This document shows, in pieces, positions 18,267-26,130 of a DNA stretch of 64,000 nt (the first letter of the stretch is position 1; each line of letters opens with the position of its first letter). The position numbers and the translations under genes were made by a program. The notes under the pieces are model-generated. The model saw only the letters and a program-made list of their open reading frames with translations. It made no database searches and was not told the origin of the DNA. Source of the stretch: an uncultured Aquimarina sp. (lineage in GTDB: Bacteria; Bacteroidota; Bacteroidia; Flavobacteriales; Flavobacteriaceae); the NCBI GenBank assembly GCA_947502885.1, contig CANNBP010000019.1:25845-89844 (forward strand), given 5' to 3'.

Positions 18267-18334
18267 TCATAACGCTTAGACAAAAATTAAATATCTATAC
18301 AAAGTAAAATTTGTTATAGAGCATAGCAAATTGC

Positions 18335-18904
18335 TCATTCTACTATCAAATCATAATTTTTCAAGAGTCCATGAAGCCCTAACACGCTAAATTTTGCTTT
18401 TTTCAAACTATTCTCTTGAGGGTTAATACTAAAGTTCTTTGCAGTTCTAAAATCAACTTTATCTCCTATTGTTCTTTCAAATATGGTATCTGTTAAATCT
18501 GATTGATCAAAAATAGACCCTGAAAGATTAGTTCCTGTAAAATCAGCTCCTTTTAAGCTACATCTCTTAAAACGGGTATTCTTTATTGTAAGATCATAAA
18601 AAGAGGCATAATCTAAATTACAGTGATCAAAAGTTACATCAAACAAAAAATCATTGCAAGAACCAAAATCCAAACCTAACAATTTACTTTGTATAAAAAT
18701 GACATCTTGAAACGACGTTTCTTTAAGCATTACATTATCAAATTTACAGGTATCAAATTTACACTCTAAGAATGTTACTACAGACATATCAGTAGCCGAA
18801 AAAGTGCAATTAATAAAAATACAATTATCGTATTCTCTGGATGTTAATTTCTTATTTGAGAAGTTCTTTTTCTCATATACCTGATCCATACAAACTGAAC
18901 TCAT
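18335..18904 (-). CDS. Pentapeptide repeat protein
   Basis: This is a 189-residue protein made mostly of tandem pentapeptide repeats of the A(D/N)LxX class: CIFINCTFSATD, CKFDTCKFDNV, CNLDYASFYD, CSLKGADFTGTNLSGSIF and SDLTDTIF. The repeats fold as a right-handed quadrilateral beta-helix. Such proteins include Qnr-type protectors of DNA gyrase. This one has the two-block layout with a central break and a C-terminal helix that Qnr proteins show, but I cannot call it a Qnr. It is followed after 13 bases, in the order of transcription from 19291, by sharing a strand with the VOC gene. Confidence 0.78.
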   Translation of the reverse strand: MSSVCMDQVYEKKNFSNKKLTSREYDNCIFINCTFSATDMSVVTFLECKFDTCKFDNVMLKETSFQDVIFIQSKLLGLDFGSCNDFLFDVTFDHCNLDYASFYDLTIKNTRFKRCSLKGADFTGTNLSGSIFDQSDLTDTIFERTIGDKVDFRTAKNFSINPQENSLKKAKFSVLGLHGLLKNYDLIVE

Positions 18905-18916
18905 AATCGATTACCA

Positions 18917-19291
18917 TTATATTCGCCATGGCGGGTTTTTTCTATTATCACCAGCAAAGTATAAAACAATCAAATTTCCATCTGGATCTTTCAGCCTCGC
19001 TTCTCGCCAAAGCCATCTTTGATCCACTGGTAGCTGATCAAAAACAACACCTTCTGCAATCAAACGTTCAACTTCTTTATCTAGTTTTTCGGTTTCAAAA
19101 TAAACATAAACACCCTCTCCTTTTGGTAATTCTTCAACCTGATGAATAGAAAAAGTAGCATTGCCTTTTTCACACTCAAAACGAGCATAATGAGGTAATG
19201 CTTCAACAATCAAACGTAATCCCAATCTTTTGTAAAATACAATTGATTGCTTAACATCTATAGAAGGTACAGTAATTTGATTTAAGTTCAT
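18917..19291 (-). CDS. VOC family glyoxalase/bleomycin-resistance-like protein
   Basis: This is a 124-residue vicinal-oxygen-chelate protein of two beta-alpha-beta-beta-beta units. It opens MNLNQITVPSIDVKQSIVFYKRLGLRL, and the metal-site strands end in FSIHQVEE and LKDPDGNLIVLYFAG, where the DPDGN turn is typical. Substrate and metal are unknown. It lies 12 bases upstream of the pentapeptide-repeat gene on the same strand, so the two are probably cotranscribed. Both families include drug-protection proteins, which may or may not be relevant. Confidence 0.82.
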   Translation of the reverse strand: MNLNQITVPSIDVKQSIVFYKRLGLRLIVEALPHYARFECEKGNATFSIHQVEELPKGEGVYVYFETEKLDKEVERLIAEGVVFDQLPVDQRWLWREARLKDPDGNLIVLYFAGDNRKNPPWRI

Positions 19292-19356
19292 TACATATTC
19301 TTTAAATTACATAAGCATTATAATCATAAGCTATATCCATTTTCTCTTATGTTCTT

Positions 19357-20529
19357 CTATAACTTTCTTCTTTTCTTTTCTTGAGATAATAAGTTTAATT
19401 CTCTACTGGTTTGTCCAGCTACAGAGGTATTCTCTTCTGCCCTTCGAATTAAGTAAGGCATAACATCCCTTACAGGTCCAAAAGGCAAGTATTTTGCAAC
19501 ATTATAACCTAGTTCTGCTTGATTAAAACTAATGTGATCACTCATGCCAAATAACTGACCAAACCAAACTCTAAAGTCATTTTTTGCAATATTAAGCTCT
19601 TCCATTAACTGCATTGCCATAAAACTACTAGCTTCATTATGAGTACCAATAAAAACTGAGATATCCTCAATATTTTTAAGAATATAGGTCATCGTGGTAT
19701 TAAAATTCTGGTCGGTATGCTGCTTATCTCTACAAATAGGTGTTGGATACCCTTGCTCTTGAGCTCGATTGTTTTCCTTTTCCATATAAGCACCACGTAC
19801 AATTTTTACACCAATTTTAAAATCATAAACCTTTGCTTCTTCATGTAATTGCTGTAAATATTCAAGTCTATCGTGCCTATATAACTGCAATGTATTATAA
19901 ACGATTGCTTTTTCTTTATTGTATTTTCGCATCATTTTTGCCACTAATTCATCAGCAGCTCCTTGCATCCAACTTTCTTCTCCATCTATCAATACTGCTA
20001 CATCACAATCATATGCTTTTTTACAAACTATATCAAAACGTTCTTCGATTCGTTTCCATTCTTTTTCTTCACCTTCAGAAAGAGGGGTTCCTTCTGTTTT
20101 CTTTTGCCAAACTAAAAATCTTCCTAAACCTGTTGGTTTAAATACACCAAAAGGCATAGCATCTTTTTCATCTGCAAATTCAAGTAATTCTAGTGTTTTA
20201 TTTAGTACAGCATCAAATTGAGCTTCTTCTTCTTTTCCTTCCACAGAATAATCTAGGACTGAACAAACCTTTTTGGTAAACATTTTATCTACTACCGGTA
20301 AACAATCCTCTTCACTTACTCCTCCACAAAAATGATCAAACACAGTTGCTCTTATCAAACCTTGCACAGGTAAATGTGCTTTTATTGCAAAATTTGTTAC
20401 TGCAGTACCGATTCTTACCAAAGGTTCGTTAGAGATCATTTTAAACAAGAAATATGCTCTTTCTAGTTCTGAATCACTTTTTAAAGCAAATGCAGTTTCT
20501 GTATTATCAAACAAATTGTTTTGGTTCAT
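19357..20529 (-). CDS. Proline dehydrogenase
   Basis: This is a 390-residue FAD-dependent proline dehydrogenase that oxidises proline to pyrroline-5-carboxylate and passes electrons to quinone. The barrel is recognisable from KIGVKIVRGAYMEKENNRAQ (FAD- and substrate-binding), FIGTHNEASS, WFGQLFGMSDHIS and the C-terminal PYLIRRAEENTSVAGQTSREL substrate arginine pair. It is the standalone ProDH form used in Bacteroidota. A P5C dehydrogenase gene is not adjacent. Its promoter probably lies at 20625-20632. Together with rocD near 49 kb it feeds proline and ornithine carbon into glutamate. Confidence 0.95.
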   Translation of the reverse strand: MNQNNLFDNTETAFALKSDSELERAYFLFKMISNEPLVRIGTAVTNFAIKAHLPVQGLIRATVFDHFCGGVSEEDCLPVVDKMFTKKVCSVLDYSVEGKEEEAQFDAVLNKTLELLEFADEKDAMPFGVFKPTGLGRFLVWQKKTEGTPLSEGEEKEWKRIEERFDIVCKKAYDCDVAVLIDGEESWMQGAADELVAKMMRKYNKEKAIVYNTLQLYRHDRLEYLQQLHEEAKVYDFKIGVKIVRGAYMEKENNRAQEQGYPTPICRDKQHTDQNFNTTMTYILKNIEDISVFIGTHNEASSFMAMQLMEELNIAKNDFRVWFGQLFGMSDHISFNQAELGYNVAKYLPFGPVRDVMPYLIRRAEENTSVAGQTSRELNLLSQEKKRRKL

Positions 20530-20624
20530 TAAACTAAGTATTAAGAATTGTTAATCCCTTAAGGGTTTTTAATAAAAATATGATTAGATATAGCGTATCC
20601 CACCTATATATTTTGAAATATCTG

Positions 20625-20632
20625 CAAATATA
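20625..20632 (-). promoter_or_regulatory. -7 promoter box for proline dehydrogenase
   Basis: The minus strand reads TATATTTG, an exact TAnnTTTG match about 95 bases before the start at 20529, which implies a leader of nearly 90 bases. The -33 region is not obvious. Confidence 0.5.
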
Positions 20633-20692
20633 GAACTTACTAGTTTATTTTATTACAAATTCTACTTAATTTCGCTGCCTGATAATTAACCT

Positions 20693-21769
20693 ATGATTAT
20701 GAAGCCTATTGTTTCTAAAGACTCTGTTGTATATTTTGGTGAAGATTGTTATACCATGCTAAATACTTATCTTGAAAAAGCGAATCATTCTAAGATATGT
20801 ATCCTAGTAGATAATAATACACATGAACACTGTTTATCACTCTTAATGAGTAAAATTGAAAAAGAATATGATATTGAAATCATTGAAATAGAAAGTGGTG
20901 AAATACATAAAAATATAGAGACGTGTAGTGGCATCTGGAATGCCCTTTCTGAACTTGGTATGGACAGAAAAGGTCTAATGATAAATCTTGGTGGTGGTGT
21001 TATCACTGATCTTGGTGGTTTTATTGCTTGTACATATAAAAGAGGAATAAGTTATATCAACATTCCTACATCACTATTGGCTATGGTAGATGCTTCTGTA
21101 GGGGGAAAAACTGGGGTTGATTTAGGTAACCTAAAAAATATGGTAGGTGTCATTAGCGAATCAGAAATGGTATTGGTAGATACAGAGTACCTCAACACGT
21201 TACCAACAAATCAAATGTGTAGCGGATTTGCCGAAATGCTTAAACATGGTCTTATTCAAGATAAAGCATATTGGGATAGAATTAGTGATCTTTCTCAACT
21301 TAGTACAGATGATTTAGGTCAAATGATTTATGACTCTGTAGTCATTAAAAATAAAATTGTATTTGAAGATCCTACAGAACAAAATATACGTAAATATTTG
21401 AACTTTGGACATACTTTGGGACATGCTATAGAATCATTTTACCTCACCCATCCAGAAAAACCAACACTTTTACATGGTGAAGCAATCGCAATAGGAATGA
21501 TCATGGAAGCTTATATTTCTGTTGAATTACTAGCATTAACTCAAAATGAACTACAACATTTAACTGAGGTTATATTGGCTACATTCCCTAAAATTACTAT
21601 TGATCCTAATGACTATAAGTCTATTATGGATCTTCTTATTCATGATAAAAAGAACGAAAGCGGTAACATCTATTTTGTATTACTAAATACCATTGGTGAT
21701 GCAAAATATAACTGTATTGCTTCTGATGACTTAATCATCAAATCTTTTGAATACTATCAATCTGTTTAA
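20693..21769 (+). CDS. aroB: 3-dehydroquinate synthase
   Basis: This is the second shikimate-pathway enzyme; it converts DAHP to 3-dehydroquinate using NAD and a divalent metal. It has 358 residues. The NAD-binding segment is NLGGGVITDLGGF near residue 100, followed by PTSLLAMVDASVGGKTGVD, the metal ligand E in GFAEMLKHG and H in NFGHTLGHAIE. An alternative ATG two codons downstream (20699) is equally good. It is divergent from proline dehydrogenase and ends in a strong terminator. Confidence 0.95.
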   Translation: MIMKPIVSKDSVVYFGEDCYTMLNTYLEKANHSKICILVDNNTHEHCLSLLMSKIEKEYDIEIIEIESGEIHKNIETCSGIWNALSELGMDRKGLMINLGGGVITDLGGFIACTYKRGISYINIPTSLLAMVDASVGGKTGVDLGNLKNMVGVISESEMVLVDTEYLNTLPTNQMCSGFAEMLKHGLIQDKAYWDRISDLSQLSTDDLGQMIYDSVVIKNKIVFEDPTEQNIRKYLNFGHTLGHAIESFYLTHPEKPTLLHGEAIAIGMIMEAYISVELLALTQNELQHLTEVILATFPKITIDPNDYKSIMDLLIHDKKNESGNIYFVLLNTIGDAKYNCIASDDLIIKSFEYYQSV

Positions 21770-21806
21770 AAGTATACACCAAAATAATTACAAAGTACAA
21801 CAACGT

Positions 21807-21837
21807 AAAAAGCCACTTAAACTAGTGGCTTTTTTTA
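21807..21837. terminator. Rho-independent terminator after aroB, bidirectional
   Basis: A stem of 11 base pairs (21807-21817 with 21824-21834, AAAAAGCCACT) has a 6-base loop and A/T runs on both sides. It lies between the convergent aroB and VIT-domain genes. Confidence 0.87.
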
Positions 21838-21864
21838 TGTTACTAACTCTATTTTTTTCTTTTA

Positions 21865-24800
21865 TTAAAATGTAATTGTATCTGCCAATATATTTTCTCC
21901 CTTCTCAGTGAGAATTAACACTTTTTCTGAGCGTTCTTCTTTCTCAGTCCCGAAGTACTTATAAACTTCTAAAGAAAGCCCAACTGGACCATGTATAGTT
22001 TGTTGTCTATCTGCATAAAAATCAATCATTATGTTATAAGTACCTTTCTCTGCATTCTTTACCAAAATTTCTTCTGGGCCAAATCCATCTGTTACATCTG
22101 TGTTATATCGAATATTTTTAGATTCAGAATTATTATAACAAAAATCTTTTCCCGATGGAGTTACCAAATGCAAATCGATATCGGTATCATTTGAAGTCCA
22201 AGTTAATACAACTCGTATATCTGAAGAAATAGAATAAACATCTTTCTTTTTTTCATTTACAGTTAGCTTTTTGCTTACTTTTCTTAAAGTATTTACATAA
22301 TCATTATACAATGTGTTCAATTCTTCTGTGCGATCATAAGGTTCTGCATTACGTTCGATCCATGCTCCTTTTAATGCTCTCTCACAGACCTCAAAACCTT
22401 TATCCAGTTGATTGTTTAGAACATAAGTATTGGCCAAATCCCTATAAGCTATTGGTTCGTCTGGTCTAACTTCTAATATTCTTTTAAAAAGAGGAATTGC
22501 CTCTTTAAAATAACCAATAGATCTAAGTAAATACGCCAAAGTCCTTATATTTTCATGGTTATCTAACTGTATTTCTGCTATATTTGACCAAATTTTGGCT
22601 GCAAATTCGGGACTATCTCTAAATATATCTCCAGCACTCATGTAAAAACCCGGCGATTTATTTTCTTTTTCTACTAGCTGCAAATATTTTTGATATCGTT
22701 TATGAGGTGAATAATTGGTAATATCTAACAACTCTTTTGGTACACTCCCCAACCATAACTTCTTAGACAATTCATGAGAAACATATGCATTGATACTAAT
22801 TGGAATACCAATTTCGTTCTTTTCGACATACTCATTAGTGTACAAAAATATAATACCATCTTTACCCACCGAATCAGAAATTTTGATAGATTTTTCTGGA
22901 GAAATTAATTCTAAAGAAAAAACATTTTCCCAATCCACATATTGTATTTCTTCATCTGGTTTTTTCCAATCTAAATTATTAATTTCATTTGATTTTCGAT
23001 CTACAAAAATCAATGGATTACTCCCTAATACGATATAATTTTCTTTCTTTTTAATATATATACTATCTAAATATTTATAAATCTGATATTCATCGATATT
23101 TGGCGAATTTGTAATAAAATCATCAGAAGAAGTATAAATAGAACCCGTCTCTTGAACTGTAACAACCACTTCTTCTAATAGATCAACATTATTAGAAAAT
23201 GTAACAAATTCATAACCTTCATCTATCTTTATCTCTTTAGATTCGAACCCTATAAAAGAAAATACCAGTGTAGCATCTTTGGGAACTACAACACTAAAAC
23301 TACCATCAAAATCAGTTAATATACCATTACTTGTTCCTTTTATAACAACATTTACAGCTGGTAATCCTCCATTCTCATCTTGTACTTTTCCTGTTACCAA
23401 GAACCCGTCTTTTGTTTTCACAGCTTTAAACTCTATCATCCCAGGTTTATTATTCTCATCTTCTATCTCTATAACAGGTAAAGATTTTGGTATAGATAAT
23501 GCTCTAATAGAATCCAAGTGTTCTTTTAGGTCAGTATATTCAGTTTCTAATTTCTTTTGTTTTTTGTAGTTGTTTTCATAAAATTCTTCAAAATCTTTTT
23601 CTATATTTTCCTTTTCATTCGGAAACATCCAAGTTAAAAAATCCTCTAATTCTTCTTTCTGGTTTTCAAATACTTCAAGATTATCTATCTGTCTTCTTAA
23701 TTGAGCAATCTTGAAATTTTCAAAATATAACTTTTTCCACGCTTCATTTGGTGGCACTATTTCATTTTTAATATAATCAAATAACGACTCTAGTACGATT
23801 AACGATGTATAATCTGTAATAAAGTGATGAGTAAGACCCAACTCAATTATTTCATCCTTATTTTTTTCGGGATAAATACTAAGTTCCTTTATTTTTTCAA
23901 GAGCAAACAATTTCTTAAGGTTTACATGAGAATCATCTAACATGATTACCTCCAAGGGATGTGTGATTATAGTAGGGCTTGAAAAATTCAAAGAAACGTG
24001 CTTTACAGCTTCTCCTTTTCCTACTATTTTTATCCGTGGTTTACTTATTCTTGAACCAGAACTTGGGTAATACTCATGAATTTGATGTTCTACAACTCTC
24101 TCAAAAACAGAATGATTATGAAGTATTGTTTCATCCTGATTTATTGACAACGCTGCATTCAAATCTATAAAAACCCCAGAATTTTCTTTTGCAATATATC
24201 TTAGTTTATTAGGATTCAAAGATTTCTGAGCAGATATTGTATAAACAGGAGCTTTGGTTTTCATGAAAGAAGTATCTCCAAAGTTTCCTAAACCATCACT
24301 AAATAATAAATTTATATCTGTTTGTGGTAATTCATTTATACAACCAAATTGAGTAGCTCCATCGTATTTAATTTGGTTTAAATAATTTTCGAGTTTATTG
24401 GTTTGTCCTTTTCGTATTTTAATTTCTCTAATATCTGTTATAGAAGTATTAAAGGCTATAACTTGAACATTGGCCTTTTCTATCTTTTTAAAAAACTCTC
24501 TTAAAAATTCAATTTCTTTTGTAATCAATCCCTTTCTAGATCTAGAACAATCCCAGAGTATGTTTACTTTTTCTGGCATCTCCTTTTTTTCTTCAAAAAC
24601 TGGCACCAGGCTACTATTATAATAATAGTAATTGTCTTCATGTTTTTGATAAAATACAAAAGATTTTTTCTTAGGTATTACTTTAATTTCAACATTAGTA
24701 GCCGTTGACGAAGACAATACAACTTTTTCTTTATCTTTTTTCAGGGTGAATGCTGAGTAATTCTCTAGCTTCAAATCTTCAGAAAAACCAATAAAATGAA

Positions 24801-25329
24801 TCTCGCTAGTTTTCTTTTCAACCTTCTCTTTAAAGTCCAACGTTAAATTAAAAACAAATCCGTCATTTTCTTTCCAAACAAACTTATTTAAAATTTCTAT
24901 CTGGATAATTCTACTTCCTTGAGAAGGAACAGGATATATTCTTGTTTTAAAGTTATTCCCTTCGGTTTTCTCTATCAATGCTGGATCAACATTTCTACTA
25001 ACTATATCCTCATAGGCCACTCTTCCTTTTACTTTATCAACCGCAACAGCTTTTCTTAACTTTCCATTTATATCTAAAGAAAAACCTAATATTTCTTGAT
25101 TATCTAATAACGGAAACTCTAATTCTGCGGCCAAAGGCATCGCCAAAGTATTAAACACTTCGATGGTATAAGAGGTAATTCCTAAATCACCTATAATTGA
25201 TGTTTTGGTGCTAATATTTTTAATTACCAAACCATCATGATCAGTCTTGAATAGAGATATTTGACCATAGGTCACTATTGACCCAACAAAAAATATGAGA
25301 ATAGATAGTACCTTATTGAATTTATGCAT
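21865..25329 (-). CDS. VIT/vWA protein with TonB-plug-like, TPR and DUF2135 domains
   Basis: This is a 1154-residue exported multidomain protein (signal peptide MHKFNKVLSILIFFVGSIVTYG). Domains in order are as follows. VIT at about 20-150. von Willebrand A at about 250-420, with the metal site in NILWDCSRSR (DxSxS). A coiled-coil stretch at about 540-600. A CarboxypepD_reg beta-sandwich at about 640-720, ending in the LLEEVVVT hallmark of TonB-dependent receptors. A receptor-plug-like region (PLIFVDRKS ... VFSLELISP ... GKDGIIFLYTNE) at about 770-850 but with no barrel after it. TPR helices at about 920-1000. DUF2135 at about 1035-1154 (TWTSNDTDIDLHLVTPSGK). Function is unknown; it is probably a cell-envelope scaffold. 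Confidence 0.85.
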   Translation of the reverse strand: MHKFNKVLSILIFFVGSIVTYGQISLFKTDHDGLVIKNISTKTSIIGDLGITSYTIEVFNTLAMPLAAELEFPLLDNQEILGFSLDINGKLRKAVAVDKVKGRVAYEDIVSRNVDPALIEKTEGNNFKTRIYPVPSQGSRIIQIEILNKFVWKENDGFVFNLTLDFKEKVEKKTSEIHFIGFSEDLKLENYSAFTLKKDKEKVVLSSSTATNVEIKVIPKKKSFVFYQKHEDNYYYYNSSLVPVFEEKKEMPEKVNILWDCSRSRKGLITKEIEFLREFFKKIEKANVQVIAFNTSITDIREIKIRKGQTNKLENYLNQIKYDGATQFGCINELPQTDINLLFSDGLGNFGDTSFMKTKAPVYTISAQKSLNPNKLRYIAKENSGVFIDLNAALSINQDETILHNHSVFERVVEHQIHEYYPSSGSRISKPRIKIVGKGEAVKHVSLNFSSPTIITHPLEVIMLDDSHVNLKKLFALEKIKELSIYPEKNKDEIIELGLTHHFITDYTSLIVLESLFDYIKNEIVPPNEAWKKLYFENFKIAQLRRQIDNLEVFENQKEELEDFLTWMFPNEKENIEKDFEEFYENNYKKQKKLETEYTDLKEHLDSIRALSIPKSLPVIEIEDENNKPGMIEFKAVKTKDGFLVTGKVQDENGGLPAVNVVIKGTSNGILTDFDGSFSVVVPKDATLVFSFIGFESKEIKIDEGYEFVTFSNNVDLLEEVVVTVQETGSIYTSSDDFITNSPNIDEYQIYKYLDSIYIKKKENYIVLGSNPLIFVDRKSNEINNLDWKKPDEEIQYVDWENVFSLELISPEKSIKISDSVGKDGIIFLYTNEYVEKNEIGIPISINAYVSHELSKKLWLGSVPKELLDITNYSPHKRYQKYLQLVEKENKSPGFYMSAGDIFRDSPEFAAKIWSNIAEIQLDNHENIRTLAYLLRSIGYFKEAIPLFKRILEVRPDEPIAYRDLANTYVLNNQLDKGFEVCERALKGAWIERNAEPYDRTEELNTLYNDYVNTLRKVSKKLTVNEKKKDVYSISSDIRVVLTWTSNDTDIDLHLVTPSGKDFCYNNSESKNIRYNTDVTDGFGPEEILVKNAEKGTYNIMIDFYADRQQTIHGPVGLSLEVYKYFGTEKEERSEKVLILTEKGENILADTITF

Positions 25330-25465
25330 ATTAATTTTCTTTATAAATCGTTTTGAACTGCGAACTTTTCATAAAGAACTGAAATAAGAAACACAAAAAA
25401 ATACGAAAATTAGTCTATAAGCCATTTGATCTAGTAAAAGCACATTTTAGGCTAGTTTAAAGAAC

Positions 25466-25990
25466 TTATCCTTTACTTCTACTCCCAACAAATTGTTGTG
25501 ACTTATTTTTGAACAATACATTAAAAGTTGTTAAACTACCATAAATACGAGTTATATATTGTTGCAAATCTATTTTTTCTTGCTCATCAAGGTTAGAACT
25601 ATTTAATTTTTGTTCCATAACTCTAATACGGTCACGTACCATTACTATTTTATGAAAAAAAGTATCGATTGGTATTTCTTTATCGGTTAAATTAGAATCT
25701 CCAGGCTGCATGACTAGCGTACCTCCTTTCCATTTATCAGCTATAGGCACTATTTCAGAAATATCACTATAGCGTTTCAACAAATCTCTTAATGTTTTCT
25801 CTACTTCATAAAAGCTCACTGTATCTACCTCATCTTCTACTCCTTCAATAATTTCGAAGTCTTCATTTACTTCTATAGTTTCTAATCCGCTATCTATAAA
25901 AGTAACCCAATACATTTTTGAAGTTACATTTGTTATTACTCCAGCCCCATGTACTGGATGCTTAATTCTTGAACCTATACCTAAGATCAT
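25466..25990 (-). CDS. Conserved protein with N-terminal Tudor/KOW-like domain
   Basis: This is a 174-residue cytoplasmic protein of unknown function. Residues 1-45 (GIGSRIKHPVHGAGVITNV ... YWVTFIDSGLETIEV) resemble the small beta-barrel found at the C-terminus of UvrD/PcrA helicases, where it contacts RNA polymerase, and in CarD. The rest is helical and acidic, with a long helix pair (ETFFHKIVMVRD-like region and LDEQEKIDLQQYITRIYG). A role in nucleic-acid or polymerase binding is inference. It stands alone between a multidomain envelope protein and a histidine kinase, all on the minus strand. Confidence 0.6.
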   Translation of the reverse strand: MILGIGSRIKHPVHGAGVITNVTSKMYWVTFIDSGLETIEVNEDFEIIEGVEDEVDTVSFYEVEKTLRDLLKRYSDISEIVPIADKWKGGTLVMQPGDSNLTDKEIPIDTFFHKIVMVRDRIRVMEQKLNSSNLDEQEKIDLQQYITRIYGSLTTFNVLFKNKSQQFVGSRSKG

Positions 25991-26130
25991 ATGTATTATT
26001 TTTAAATCTAAAATACTAACAATACAGTAATCATAACAATATTTATTATACTATTTTATTAGTACAGCAATGGTATTTAAGCAAAGTAATGATACATTAA
26101 AACTCTTACAATGTATTACCTTATTGATTG

